Assembly: GCA_963971225.1 (NCBI GenBank)
Contig: OZ020267.1
Coordinates: 47,935,993 to 47,999,992 of the forward strand
Direction: 5' to 3'
DNA length: 64,000 nt
Origin: Melieria omissa
Lineage: Eukaryota; Arthropoda; Insecta; Diptera; Ulidiidae
A program made the translations under genes and the position numbers. How positions within the stretch are numbered: the first letter of the stretch is position 1; every line of letters starts with the position of its first letter. A model generated the notes under the pieces. That model did no database searches. It was given only the letters and a program-made list of their open reading frames with translations, and was not told where the DNA came from. Below are positions 32,901 to 44,900 of the stretch, in pieces.

Positions 32901-35900
32901 CGAAAATTGTACATATGTTTCATAAATCAACTTACGAAGTGTATGAATATCTTAAGAAGAAACATCATGCAATACAACTGAGGCAGCATTTTTGGCGGAA
33001 TACTAATTAGCATCGAAATAATACCAAAATGTGTTTATGCCAATTTCAACACTTTTCAGCGATTTGTCAATGATTTACGTAAAAACAAAGGCCTTCAAAA
33101 TATGCAAAGTTTTTGTTTTTATTTGCCACCGCTTGCCAAACCGAGAGCTTATTTCCGCATGACTCGTGCTCAGGGCTGGAAACGTTCCAAAGGGAACGGT
33201 GTTCCACCGCAGAAATAAGTTCGGATTGGCATCCATCGCTCCAATCAAACAATTCGCTCGCAACTCGTTGACTCTCGCTGAAGTCGGGGAGGATTTCCTC
33301 CCCGATTTTTAAACAGAACATTGTGTGTGTAGAATTTTAGGTTTTGCGGAATTTATAATTACGCAGAACATTGAAAGAAGATTGCTATACAACCCAATCA
33401 CTACTTCTTATGTGAATTATACAATTTTATATATACCTTCCAATGTATCCTGCTTGCGCCATCATTCCATTTCTATCATCCATTACTCTTTGCGGCTGAT
33501 TATTAACAACTTTTCCATCATCATTGCCTTTCCATGTTCCATCATCTTCTTTGAAAGATTGACTCCTTAATAAAAGAGGAAATAAATATTGCAAAAAAAA
33601 AGTGTCAAATTAATGCGTTTAATTTAATGCGCCAAAAAATATAAAAAATGTCCACAAGAAACATGCGATACCACAGCAATATATATAAAATAGAATAGGT
33701 GAGATTTCAGGCTATGCAAATAATGGCCAAATCGTCAAAGGAAGAGAAATTAATACCTAACCAAAAATTATAAGGAATCGTCGCCCAAAATGTATAGAAA
33801 TTATAATCGGAAGTTATTAAATCTATCCAAAATAGTTGAAACCAAAATTAGAAAAAAAAACCACTTTCCCTCGAGAAAAGACTATATGCACTCGTACAAA
33901 ATTTCGCTTGAACTCAGAACATTTACTGCAGCGTAAAAACTTGAAGGCTCTCAGCAACCTCTTGACGACATGTTGGACATGAGTATTTAGCGTTGCCGTT
34001 TGCTAACCTCTGAGCCAGCAGTTTAAGTTCGTGTTTATTGCAATTTCACTAATGCTTGCATGACAACAAAACAGTATCTGAGCGGCAATTTATACCAAAG
34101 ATAAAGATTTTGATCAATTTCTTCTCAATCATTCAAATTCCCTTGGGCCTCTTCTGTGTTCGGTAATGCCACAAATATAAGTGTAATTTAAGAAAGAATG
34201 CTTTTTTTTGAAACAAACTATTTCGTCCAAAAACACCTGTGATGTGATCAATTCATTTTTAAGAAGACCCAAACCTTCAAATATTTTCTTACTTTTTTCA
34301 ACAATTGATAAGAATAAGTGAGAGGTTTCTACCTTCTATAAATGGTTCGTCCTGAAATACTTTAACAAATTGAAAATTCTTCCCATTGTTTTCAACGAAG
34401 AGTCCTAAACCCCCTAAACCTAAAAAAAAAAAATAAAAAGGTACCAAAAATCATAATCATACAACTTTAGGTCGAAAATTACGTCTAGACGAGCAAGCGG
34501 CGCGGGATGCCGTGGGTGGTACGGAAGGAGGCGAGTGGCGTGTAGCGGGCAAGCAGCATTTGGCGCTTTATCGGAAAATACGACCCGTGGCGCCACGTCG
34601 CTCCGGCGACACCTTTTTACGTCGCAAAACACACATACTAACACAATTGTATAATCGCACTTCTTACTCTCAAGTAGGTAAAATAATATTTATACTGTTA
34701 TTTTTCATTTTATAAAAAATACATAAATAACTGCCCACAAGTCCGAAATGACCGATCATAAATTTTTTTTAACTTTGGACGATTGTTCATTAGGATTCAA
34801 CACCCAAAATTCAAAAATGAGTTTTTGGGTCATTGTCTATTTTTGTGCCTTGGGCGATTATTCGCAAAGCCATGATATCACTTCTTATGCCCCGTTCTGA
34901 CTATGTCATATATGGTGTCATATTCACTGACGACAAACACTGCCATATATGTCATGTTCGTCCTATGTCGTCAAATGTGTTCTCATTGCACGGCAAAACT
35001 GACCAAAAATACATATGACAAAGTTTGCCAGCATGTTGACATTTTTGGTTTTCTCATCAAATGTAGTCAAATCGTTTGTTCGACACATTCGATCGTTCTC
35101 ATTTGATTGTCGTTTCGTATGGCAAATTGTAGTCATACATGCAGGCAAACGCAAATGACACCATATGACAACCCGTTCTCATTTAACTGACTACAAATGA
35201 CACCATATATGGCATAGTCAGAACCGGGCATTAGAGTTTTTAAACATACATAAATTTCAAATATGCTCAAAAGTGCGTTTTATCAAAAATAATCATTTAA
35301 TGCTAAAATGTACAAGATATACATTAATTTGTTACGAAAATTTGCGGAACATCACGCATTAAGCTAAATTATTTTAAAATTTTCATTTTTAGCTAAAGTA
35401 TGCACACTCAATAATATGTCTCATAAAAAAGCTTTCTCGATTCGTTAAGATAATATTTTATCAGTTCCGTGTTAAGCTTTATAAATGAATTTAAATACAT
35501 ACTTAGTTTTCAAATAGGGCATATTGACTGTATTTTTAATTTAATTTGAACTGCTATTAATCTGCATAGTTATGTTATGTTATGTTTGCTTACTTGTTAC
35601 ATGGCAGCACACAAATACCGCAACATTTTTCCATTCCACTTAAATTTTTTTCTGCCTCTCTCATATCGGCATTAATTTGGTCCATACCCTCTTCAATCCG
35701 GTCCAGTTGCTCTGAAAATAGAAATAAGAATATTTAAGTTAGTAAATATACCTACATGCTATTCTCCAAATTATGCCAAAAATAAATCGGGATTTTCGAA
35801 CTTAAATTCGACATTACTCTTACGGTCACAATGTTTGTGGTAACGTCTACTTTGCAAACTCAAAACCAACATTTTTATTAATAATTTTATTCAATCAGCT

Positions 35901-38900
35901 GCCAGTTCATCCTTGTCTACATTTTTACAGCGCCCAAAATATTCCACAAAACCATGTAACAGAGCTACAAAATACGTAAGCCTGTGAGGATCAGTGTGAT
36001 GAAGACAAAAGATATTCACAAAAATGTCGAAAAAATACTTTGAATTCCTAAAAAAAACACTGTTACGAAAATTAGTTCTGCTTCCCAACGCAGACGTAAT
36101 TCGTCTCTCTGGATTGTGCTCAAATATAAAACACACTAAAATTCTTCAACGCAATTTAAAACTACATAGTACTCGCTTTATTTACAATTTTACACTCAAT
36201 TGTTTTCCTAGTCACTTTACACACTGTATTGCACCTTTGCTAATCAAAACCAACTCATCCCTCTGCGCTGAACCCGGCTGCCTTTTATACGTTTTTACCC
36301 GGAGCGCAGCTCATTCTCGAACATTCCAGTAACGTTTCGAGTCGTCTCTGCGACTAGTCCATCAAAATCACCATGCCGCTGAAAGTATGCAATGTCGCTG
36401 GGGCCCTGCAATTGCACAGTGAGGGCGAGGTCACAATATTATAAAATTGCCGAATATTTAACTAATTGTTGCTTCCTGTGGAGCTAAAAAAGATTGCCCC
36501 GCCGAAAGACGGGCTTGGGCCATTAATTAACTGACTCGAGCGTCGCATTTAACTCGCAGCTCAACGCACTAGCCAGCTGAGTCGTGAGTACTAAAAAAAG
36601 TGCAATCTGCAATGCAATTCAAACTTTATTTTTTTAACAAAAATCAATGAAAACAAATCTATATACAGTGGACGTCCAGTATAACGAACTTCCCATTTAA
36701 CGAATTTTCGATTTAACGTACAGCCAAATTTGGGCTGCAAAACAAAATCAAAAAGATCAAAAGCAAAATAAGAAAAGTAAGTTAGACTGGACGAAGGGAG
36801 GAGGTTTGTAGCTATAATTACAAATTTAAGTAACAGATGTGGGCATTTAAATCTTACATTCTTTAAACGCAGAACCGTACACACCGAAAGAATAATTTGT
36901 ATAAAATTTCATTAAATGCGGTAGTTGCAGAGGTCAGTTATAGCCACCTCGGTGGCTTGATCAGTGCATGTTCACAATGTAATGCGAAGCATTGCGTATC
37001 CGAAAAGGTAATGCTTTCCTTTCTACGTTAATTTGTGTTGCTAAATTGAATTTCATTTCTGTCATTAGACAAACAATCGTTCCGGTTCCGGTGTTGCCAC
37101 GGTGGAAAAGTAAAAGTACCACCAATACGTGCGCCAGAATTTTTTGAGTCGATCCTGAAAAACGATCTTAACCCATTGCTGCCGGGTACCAGTTGCGCCC
37201 ATACGATTTTGATAAAAATTCATACACGACCTAGAATTGACCCAAAATGATCAGAAACAGTTCCAGCTTTATATCTCTTTGTACCCATTACGCAGAAATG
37301 GTAGCTTTTTCCATACTTTGTGAAGTGATCAGCTAAACACGTGAACAAAAGAAGTATTGTTTACAGGTGAGTTAGGAGACAGATTTTTGTGAGGTTCTAG
37401 GGCCACTACGTTTCGCCACATTTTCCACCTCCGGAAAATTCTCGATTTTTGGAGTCTGGTAACTCTAGCTAGATGGCGAAATTTTAGGGTGACCTTCACT
37501 AGGTTAAGGTAGTTCCATCTTTACCCTAACTATCCCTATCAATGGTTTTGAGAGATCTCAAACATTGACTTTTTTGTTATTAAAAAAATTAATTTTCATG
37601 GGTAAAATTTTACCCAAATTGTAGAGATATTCATCAAAACGGCTCGCGATTCGGTGGAAAAATTATTATTTTAGCGAAGACTTCAGGCAAGATTTACCAG
37701 TGGTGCCAAATTGTGCGCGTGCTGCTATAGTTAGCAATTGCTTAACCCTTTCGCTACAGGTTAACATTCTATAAGAATTTTTTTATTTTATACTCGGACC
37801 CCGTATTTTAGAGTGTTTTTCTATGAGAGCAAACTCGTCGTTGTGGCTGTAATAATTACTAAAACATAAAACTATTTACGCATAACGAAAATTTGAATAT
37901 TTCTTCATTTACTTCAGCCAAAATTAAAAAAAAAAGTATCTAAATTGAAAGAAAACGTCAAATTAAAAAGTTCTCTAAAGTTTTCTGCTTCTTCTTCCTT
38001 TACTATGTCAAGATATACCATTACAAAAACGTGTATACTTCTCTTCTTTAAACTTTAATGTTTAGTTTATTATCAACAAAAAATTTATTCTTGAAACCAC
38101 AGAGGGGTCAGACGTCGAAAAAGTAGCAATGTGCCATATGGCAACAAACTAGCGAAAGGGTTATAGCGTTGTTCTTTTGGCCACTTTTTAAGCAGTTCAA
38201 ATTAACTACGAATATGCGGCCCAATGAACTCGAATACAGCAATTTTCTTATGCGTGTTGGAGATGGCCGAGAAACGGATAATTGCAAAATAAAATTACCA
38301 GATGCAATTAGTTTGAAAACTGGCTATTTAATTGATTGGGTCTTCGAGGCTCATTCTGTTGTGATCGACCAGCGTAGCTTAAGAGAGCGAGCAATATTGT
38401 GTCCAAAAAACGATCAATGCGCAAAAATTAATTTAAAAATAATTCAAATGCTACCTGGGTGAATACAAATTTATCTCAGCGCCGATAGTATTTCATCGGA
38501 GGACTCCGTAATGCAGTAAGGTATCCCATGGATTTCTTTAATTCACTTAACCTTAGTGGGATTGCACCACATGAATAAAAATTGAAAATAGGAACAGTGC
38601 TGATGCTAATCCGGAACTTCAACACATTAGAGGGGTTAATTCAATGGTACTCGACTAATCGTAAAAGAAATGTATTCAATTTGTTTAGACGTCGAAGTTT
38701 TAACCGGTGAAGCGCAAGGAAAGCGACTTATACTACCTCGCATAAATTTGCAACCAAGCGAGACAAAACTTCCATTTGTTTTAAAACGTCACCAATTTCC
38801 AATAATTCCATCATTCTCTATAACAATTAACAAATCGCAAGGTCAAACTTAGACAAGAGTTGGAGTCGTTTTAAAAGAGGATTGCTTCACTCATGGCCAA

Positions 38901-41900
38901 TTGTATTTAGTGTTAACCCTTTACACGGCAACAGCGAATTTTTTTATCAAATGTTGTTTTTTTGATATAAACCTAAATTTGCAAAAACACGTATTTTTTT
39001 ATTTTTTAAAACACTTTAATTTTGTAAGGTTTTTTTGTAAAAAACATTAAAAACAAAAAAAAACAAAAAGCATTAAAACTTGTTTTTTTATTTTTATATG
39101 TTTAGTTTTAAATGAAAATTTTGAAAGCAATTAATGCGTTTGTTGTAGCATAGTCCTACTCCGCATTTTTCGCAACGTGTTTGTGTGTTTTTTATTGATA
39201 AGTTTTAATCACTTTTGTTTCACTAAAATAAATGCGTGCAACTTTTCGCAAAAACGGTCAAATAAGTGCCGTCAAGTAAAATTTAGCTTCTTTTCCCACG
39301 TTTAATGCCAGTGTTTCAAAAAAGGAACCTTGCATAGTTGTAAAATCGCAAGAAAGAGTCGTTTTGATAGTTACTTCCGAAATTACGGGCAATTTTACGG
39401 GGGGTTGCAGATATGCAACTGTACCGTGTAAAGGGTTAAGTCGGGTACGATCATCATTAGATATAAGATTGCAAAAGTGCATTGACAAATAAATTAAACA
39501 CAACGGCGAATGTAGTATTTCACGAAGTAGTACAATGCAAAAAGTATATATTACATTTTAGTTACATAAACGAAATGGTAGTTTTTTTTACACCCGAATT
39601 TCGGGGGTTCAACTAGTTAAATTTAATTGAAATAGAATGAAAATTCAGATTAGTGAAAAAATAAGTTGTATGTTTGATTGACGGGCATATAAATAAATTT
39701 GTTCGGCTAGGAACTCTAAAAACTAATTGGAAGCAAAATATTGAAAGCAATTGAGTAGCGTTTTGAGATTAGTCAGATCAGCGGGCACTTCTTTTTTACC
39801 ACGAAAGACAATTTCGTTCACATGCAATTGAAGATTTTTCGTTTTACAAATCATTGCTTTGAATTCAAGGGAAACATTGTTCATGCCGATGAAGAAGCGA
39901 CCACATCATTATCAAAATCACTAATTTTGCTAAGGTTTATGCTCCTAATTTCTGTCAAATTCGAGCAGTCATTAATCAGATCGCCCATATCATCAAAAGA
40001 ATGATGGGGATTAATGTCATCATCACTTTCAAAATCCTCTCCTTCACTAAGTAGTTTCAATGCCGGAGCATATTGGATTCATCAATTCTTAAATCTAGGC
40101 CTCCTACATGGGGGACAGATTATAAAGTTCCTTACGGCGTGACATAACTAATTACAACCAACAAAGTTACATTTAGTGAATATTGCAAAAAAAATACACT
40201 AAATCAATAACACTTCGTTCAATAATGTGTGTGACTGACACATAGATGGCGGCACTAATACTAAATCAATATTTTTTTTCGAAATTGTGAACCTTTTAGG
40301 CTTACTGTCAAAATTATATGTCAATCCGACCTTTAAGTGACACTACTTTTGAGTTTTCAAAAAAACTGAATTCAAAGCAATTCCGTGTGCTGATTTATCA
40401 TTGTTTTTTAATGAAAAAAAATACTGTTCAATGCCAGGAATGGCTTGAAAAACATTATTCGGACTCTGCTCCATCAAAAAGAACCATTTGTTATTGGTAT
40501 GCCGAATTCAAACGTGGTCGTACAGACACCGATGACATTCCATCTACTGGACGGCCAAACGACGCTGTTATTCCGGAAAACGTTGAAAAAACACTGAAAA
40601 TCATTATGTCCGACCGTAAAGTGAAAGTGGGGGAGATTGCTGACATTCTAAAGATATCAGCAGGCAGTGTACACACCATAATACACGAACATTTGGTTAT
40701 GAAAAAGGTGTTTTCGAAATGGGTGCCGCGTTTGCTCACACCGGAGCAAAAACAACAACGAATCGATGATTCAAAGAGCTGTTTGGACATGTTTACGCGC
40801 AACAAGTCGGAGTTTTTGCGTCGGTACATCACAATGGATGAAACATGGATCCACCATTTCACTCCAGAGTCAAATCGGCAGTCTGCTGAGTGGCATGCAA
40901 CCGGTGAAAGCCGCCCAAAGCGTCCAAAGGCACAAACATCGGCTTGCAAGGTTATGGCGTCAGTATTTTGGGATGTGCACGGAATAATATTCATCGACTA
41001 TCTTGAGAAAGGGAAAACAATCAATAGCGACTATTATATAGCGTTGTTGGAACGTTTGAAAGAAGAAATCGCGATTAAGCGGCCCCATATGTAGAAGAAA
41101 AAAGTGTTGTTTCACCAAGACAATGCACCGTGTCACAAGTCGATGAAAACGATGGCAAAAATGCATGAATTGGGCTTCGAATTGCTTCCTCATCCCCCGT
41201 ATTCTCCAGATCTGGCCCCCAGCGACTACTGGCTCTTCGCAGACCTCAAAAAGATGCTCCGTGGTAAGAGATTTGGCTCAAATGATGAAGTAATCGCCGA
41301 AACTAACGCCTATTTTGAAGGCAAAGAAAAATCGTTCTACAAAGGCGGTATCGAAAGATTGGAAAAGCGTTGGAATGATTGTATCTCCCTAAAAGAGGAC
41401 TATGTTGATGAATAAAAACGAATTTTGGCAAAAAAATGTGTTTTAATTAGTTAGTCACACACATTATTGAACGAAGTGTTACTAATACTGAAATGCACAA
41501 ACAAATTTCACTTGGCGTCCCAGCTCGGCCTACAGACGGCCTCACGAAATCTTTGAAATACACTTCAGAAAATCAGTTCCAAAAGTACACGATAAAGAAT
41601 AGTTAAATTTACTTACAAATAATTTCTTTCTTTCGGTACGATAAGAGATTTTATTTTAATTTTTGCAATATTTCCTATTCGACTGAAAATTTTAAAACGT
41701 CCTATTTCGGCAAATTCGAACTTTCAAATGATTTAACTGCCAAAAACACGTGCCGTAGCTACGATTTGCGAAAATAGCTTCACTTGTGCTGTAAAGTATT
41801 TATGCTGACAAAAAATGGAAAATTAAAGAAAAAATAAAAGTAATATAGTAATAAACAGTGTTGTGACTAATATATTAAAGTAGTGTAACTAATTACGTAG

Positions 41901-44900
41901 TATGTATATTACTTTTGCTTTAAAAATGTAGTGTAACTAGTTACTTTTCCCATAAGTAATCACCTTCAGTAATATTACTACTTTTTTCAAGTTACTTATT
42001 ACAATATTACTTTATAGTCAACAAAGTTCTAATTTTCATGTAAAACAGCAGCACTGATAACATGATTAAGGGGGTCGTCTACGTATGGCCCGATTTTCGA
42101 GCCTTTTTTTTCAAAATTTATTACGAAAGAACAAAAAAGATATTCACTAACTTTGTTTTGTTTTTTGTTTATTTAATTGTAATCTTTCAAGTGGCAAGAT
42201 CATAAAAATTATATTTCTACATATTCGAGTGCGGGATGACCTTGAACCTGCCCTCATCAGAATTTTTATATTAATTTCCCTGCACGATTTTGGGAAAACC
42301 ACGTAACCTACAACAAAAAATGAAACTAATCTATAATTGATATTACATCAGCTATACTTAGACACGAGCTTTTTGTAATATTAAAAAATCTCTCGAAATG
42401 GTGGACATTTTGAAAAAAAAGTTATTTTTTTCCTTTTTTTTCAAATGTTTATTGCCTGTTATAATAAACAAAACAATATTTTGTCAAAAGCTCGTGTCTA
42501 ATCATAGCGACATGTTTTCTGAGAAAGTAAAAAAAGAAATCGAATCGATGCGTGTAAAACTTTTCTTAAAATCGTGCAAGTAAGTTAGAAAAATACGACT
42601 TTCGGGAAAACGCGTTTAAAAATCACAGGGAGTGTGCGGAAACACCGTGAGCGAGCGTGCTCAATGCTCTACAGCTCAATAACCGTGAAGAGTTGACCCA
42701 AATCCTTTGGATATAACATTCCTCACGTCTTCCAAATGAAAATTATGTAAAAAAAACGATTTTGTAAAACTTTGTACGTAGACGACCCCCTTAAGATCTG
42801 TTACAATTATACAATGCTGCACTTGTTCAATCTAGATATAGCTGGCGTCTTTCATTTCCAACTGGGTTTGGTAATGGAGAAACAATTAACATTTACAAGC
42901 GAATTCAAGCGGTTTTAACAAAAAAGGTGACGAAATTCAAATTGTAATTCAAAACGAAATAAACATTTAACCTGGTTGTTTCTTTTTCAGAATGACTACT
43001 TTTAACCCATTAGGGACCAACGTGACGTATACGTCATGATAGCATATCCCATGTTTATGGGCCGAGAAAAAAAATTTAAAGCTTACAGGGTGATGATGAA
43101 GGTTTTGAAAATTGTATATAGAGCCTCTCGATGACCCTAAGGTGTCCGTCAATATCGTCCTTTAATCCTTTTAAGGATCCATTCATCAAGGATGTTCTTG
43201 ATTCGTCGTCTCTTGGACGACGAGAAAAGACAGTTAAGACATAATTTATTTACTTCAATTCAAGTTTTGCTTGGTTTGAAACAGGGGGGCTACCATGGCA
43301 CTGGTGTAATAAGAGACACTTTATGATACCTAAATACTGCCCTTTGCCTGAAAAAAAGGCACTGAAAAGAAACAAAGTGATCACATAGAGAGCATTAAAC
43401 TAGAAAGTGCTGTTTTTTCTATAGCTTTAACTTTATGGATAACATCGCGTATCCAAAGTCGGTGGAAAGAAATTGTGGTGGTCCATATTTACTAACATTG
43501 ATTCCACCAAAGACCAAGGTATATTAACAAGGTACGCCAGGCTCAGAGAGCCGTCAAAATAAGGGGGCCAAATCAGAGTTGCTTTTTAAAAGAAAATACA
43601 TAATTTTAAAAGCGTTTTTCTCAAAGCTTCCGTTTAAAATCATCAGATTTTCGAGAAGACGAATCATGAACAAGTAATTTATTTTAAAAAGTTTTTATGA
43701 AGAAAATATAAATTTTTATAAATTTTAATTTGGTAGGCTGAGATTGATTTTGGACCAATTTTGGTACGGGAGATGAAGACGATGTTCTGTTGTCGTTACG
43801 CTGGCGAAAAGCTGAAATTGTAAAACGATTTCTATTTTCTGGCTGGCTTTTGTTCTTCTTCTAGAAGTCTGCACGGCGTCGCATATTGCTCCCGAACTCA
43901 CTGCCGACTGCAGTGTGCGCGAAATCATAGAAAATAAATTAAAATGTGGTTGGCATCCCAATTTATATGATCGCTACAAGTAATTAATAATAAAAAGTAA
44001 TCAACGAAGACAACCAAAAGGGAAATGGAAAGAAAGGAAGACGTTTTTATTAGCCCGCAATAATTTGTAAAGTCCCGTTGTTTGGAACTTTTTTTTCGGG
44101 CCACATATAATTCTTGCGTAGAAGAACTACAATTAAAGAAATCTTGGATTTTAAATTTACTGTCCCATTATTTGTTACTAAACCATTCTGAAGCAAAATT
44201 CTTGCATTAATCGCATATATGTATGTATGTACATATATCCCTCAATACCGACTTTTTCGGCTCCGATTGAAAGGTTGTGAAAAAAACCAATCAGCAGCAC
44301 AAAAAGCATACACACAAAAACTACAAGAACAAAATCATTAGCGTTGTTTTGAATCACGTTCGTTGAAACGACGATCGTTGCGCTGGCAAAGTGATCCCAT
44401 TTGTCCATTTGCTGGCGATAAATGAAAGCAGAAATTCGCACAAAAAATGATTGAGCGACCAAAGCACCAACATTGCAGCACATTGGCGTATCCAGGAACA
44501 AATTTAGAGTGGAGAATAAATACATTTGAAAATACATATTTAATGTAGAGTTCAAATAGAATAGAACACAGAATTCTATATATTTATAGAACATAGAATT
44601 TCGAATTTTTGGTCATTGTCCGCTACCCTGATACGCCCATGTGTACACAGGTGAAGCGGCACTATTATTTCATGTGTGCTTGTTGGGTGATGGTACAATA
44701 ACAAGGTATGCCAAGTAGACAAATCTCCCTCTTTTTTCGTTTGTTTACATTTGGAAATGCTGTCAAACAGAGATATTGGAGTTGCGTGTACGCTAGTATT
44801 TAGTACCTTTTTCCATGCATACGATACCTTTTGAAAATGTCCATGCTAAACAAACAAGAAATATGCACTAGCTGCCTTAGAGTGAAAAGGTGCTAAATCC

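Noticed and set aside
36024..36332. 102-codon frame
   Set aside because: It runs through the solo LTR and is a chance opening in repeat DNA.
39885..40086. Acidic minus-strand frame ([20 protein letters not shown])
   Set aside because: Looks coding in composition but has no start, no splice context and no recognised family; may be a transposase tail. Too weak to annotate.
40491..40994. 167-codon minus-strand frame
   Set aside because: Antisense shadow of the mariner transposase.
44178..44594. 138-codon minus-strand hydrophobic frame
   Set aside because: Low-complexity Phe/Leu/Tyr-rich reading of AT-rich DNA; no start context, splice evidence or family.
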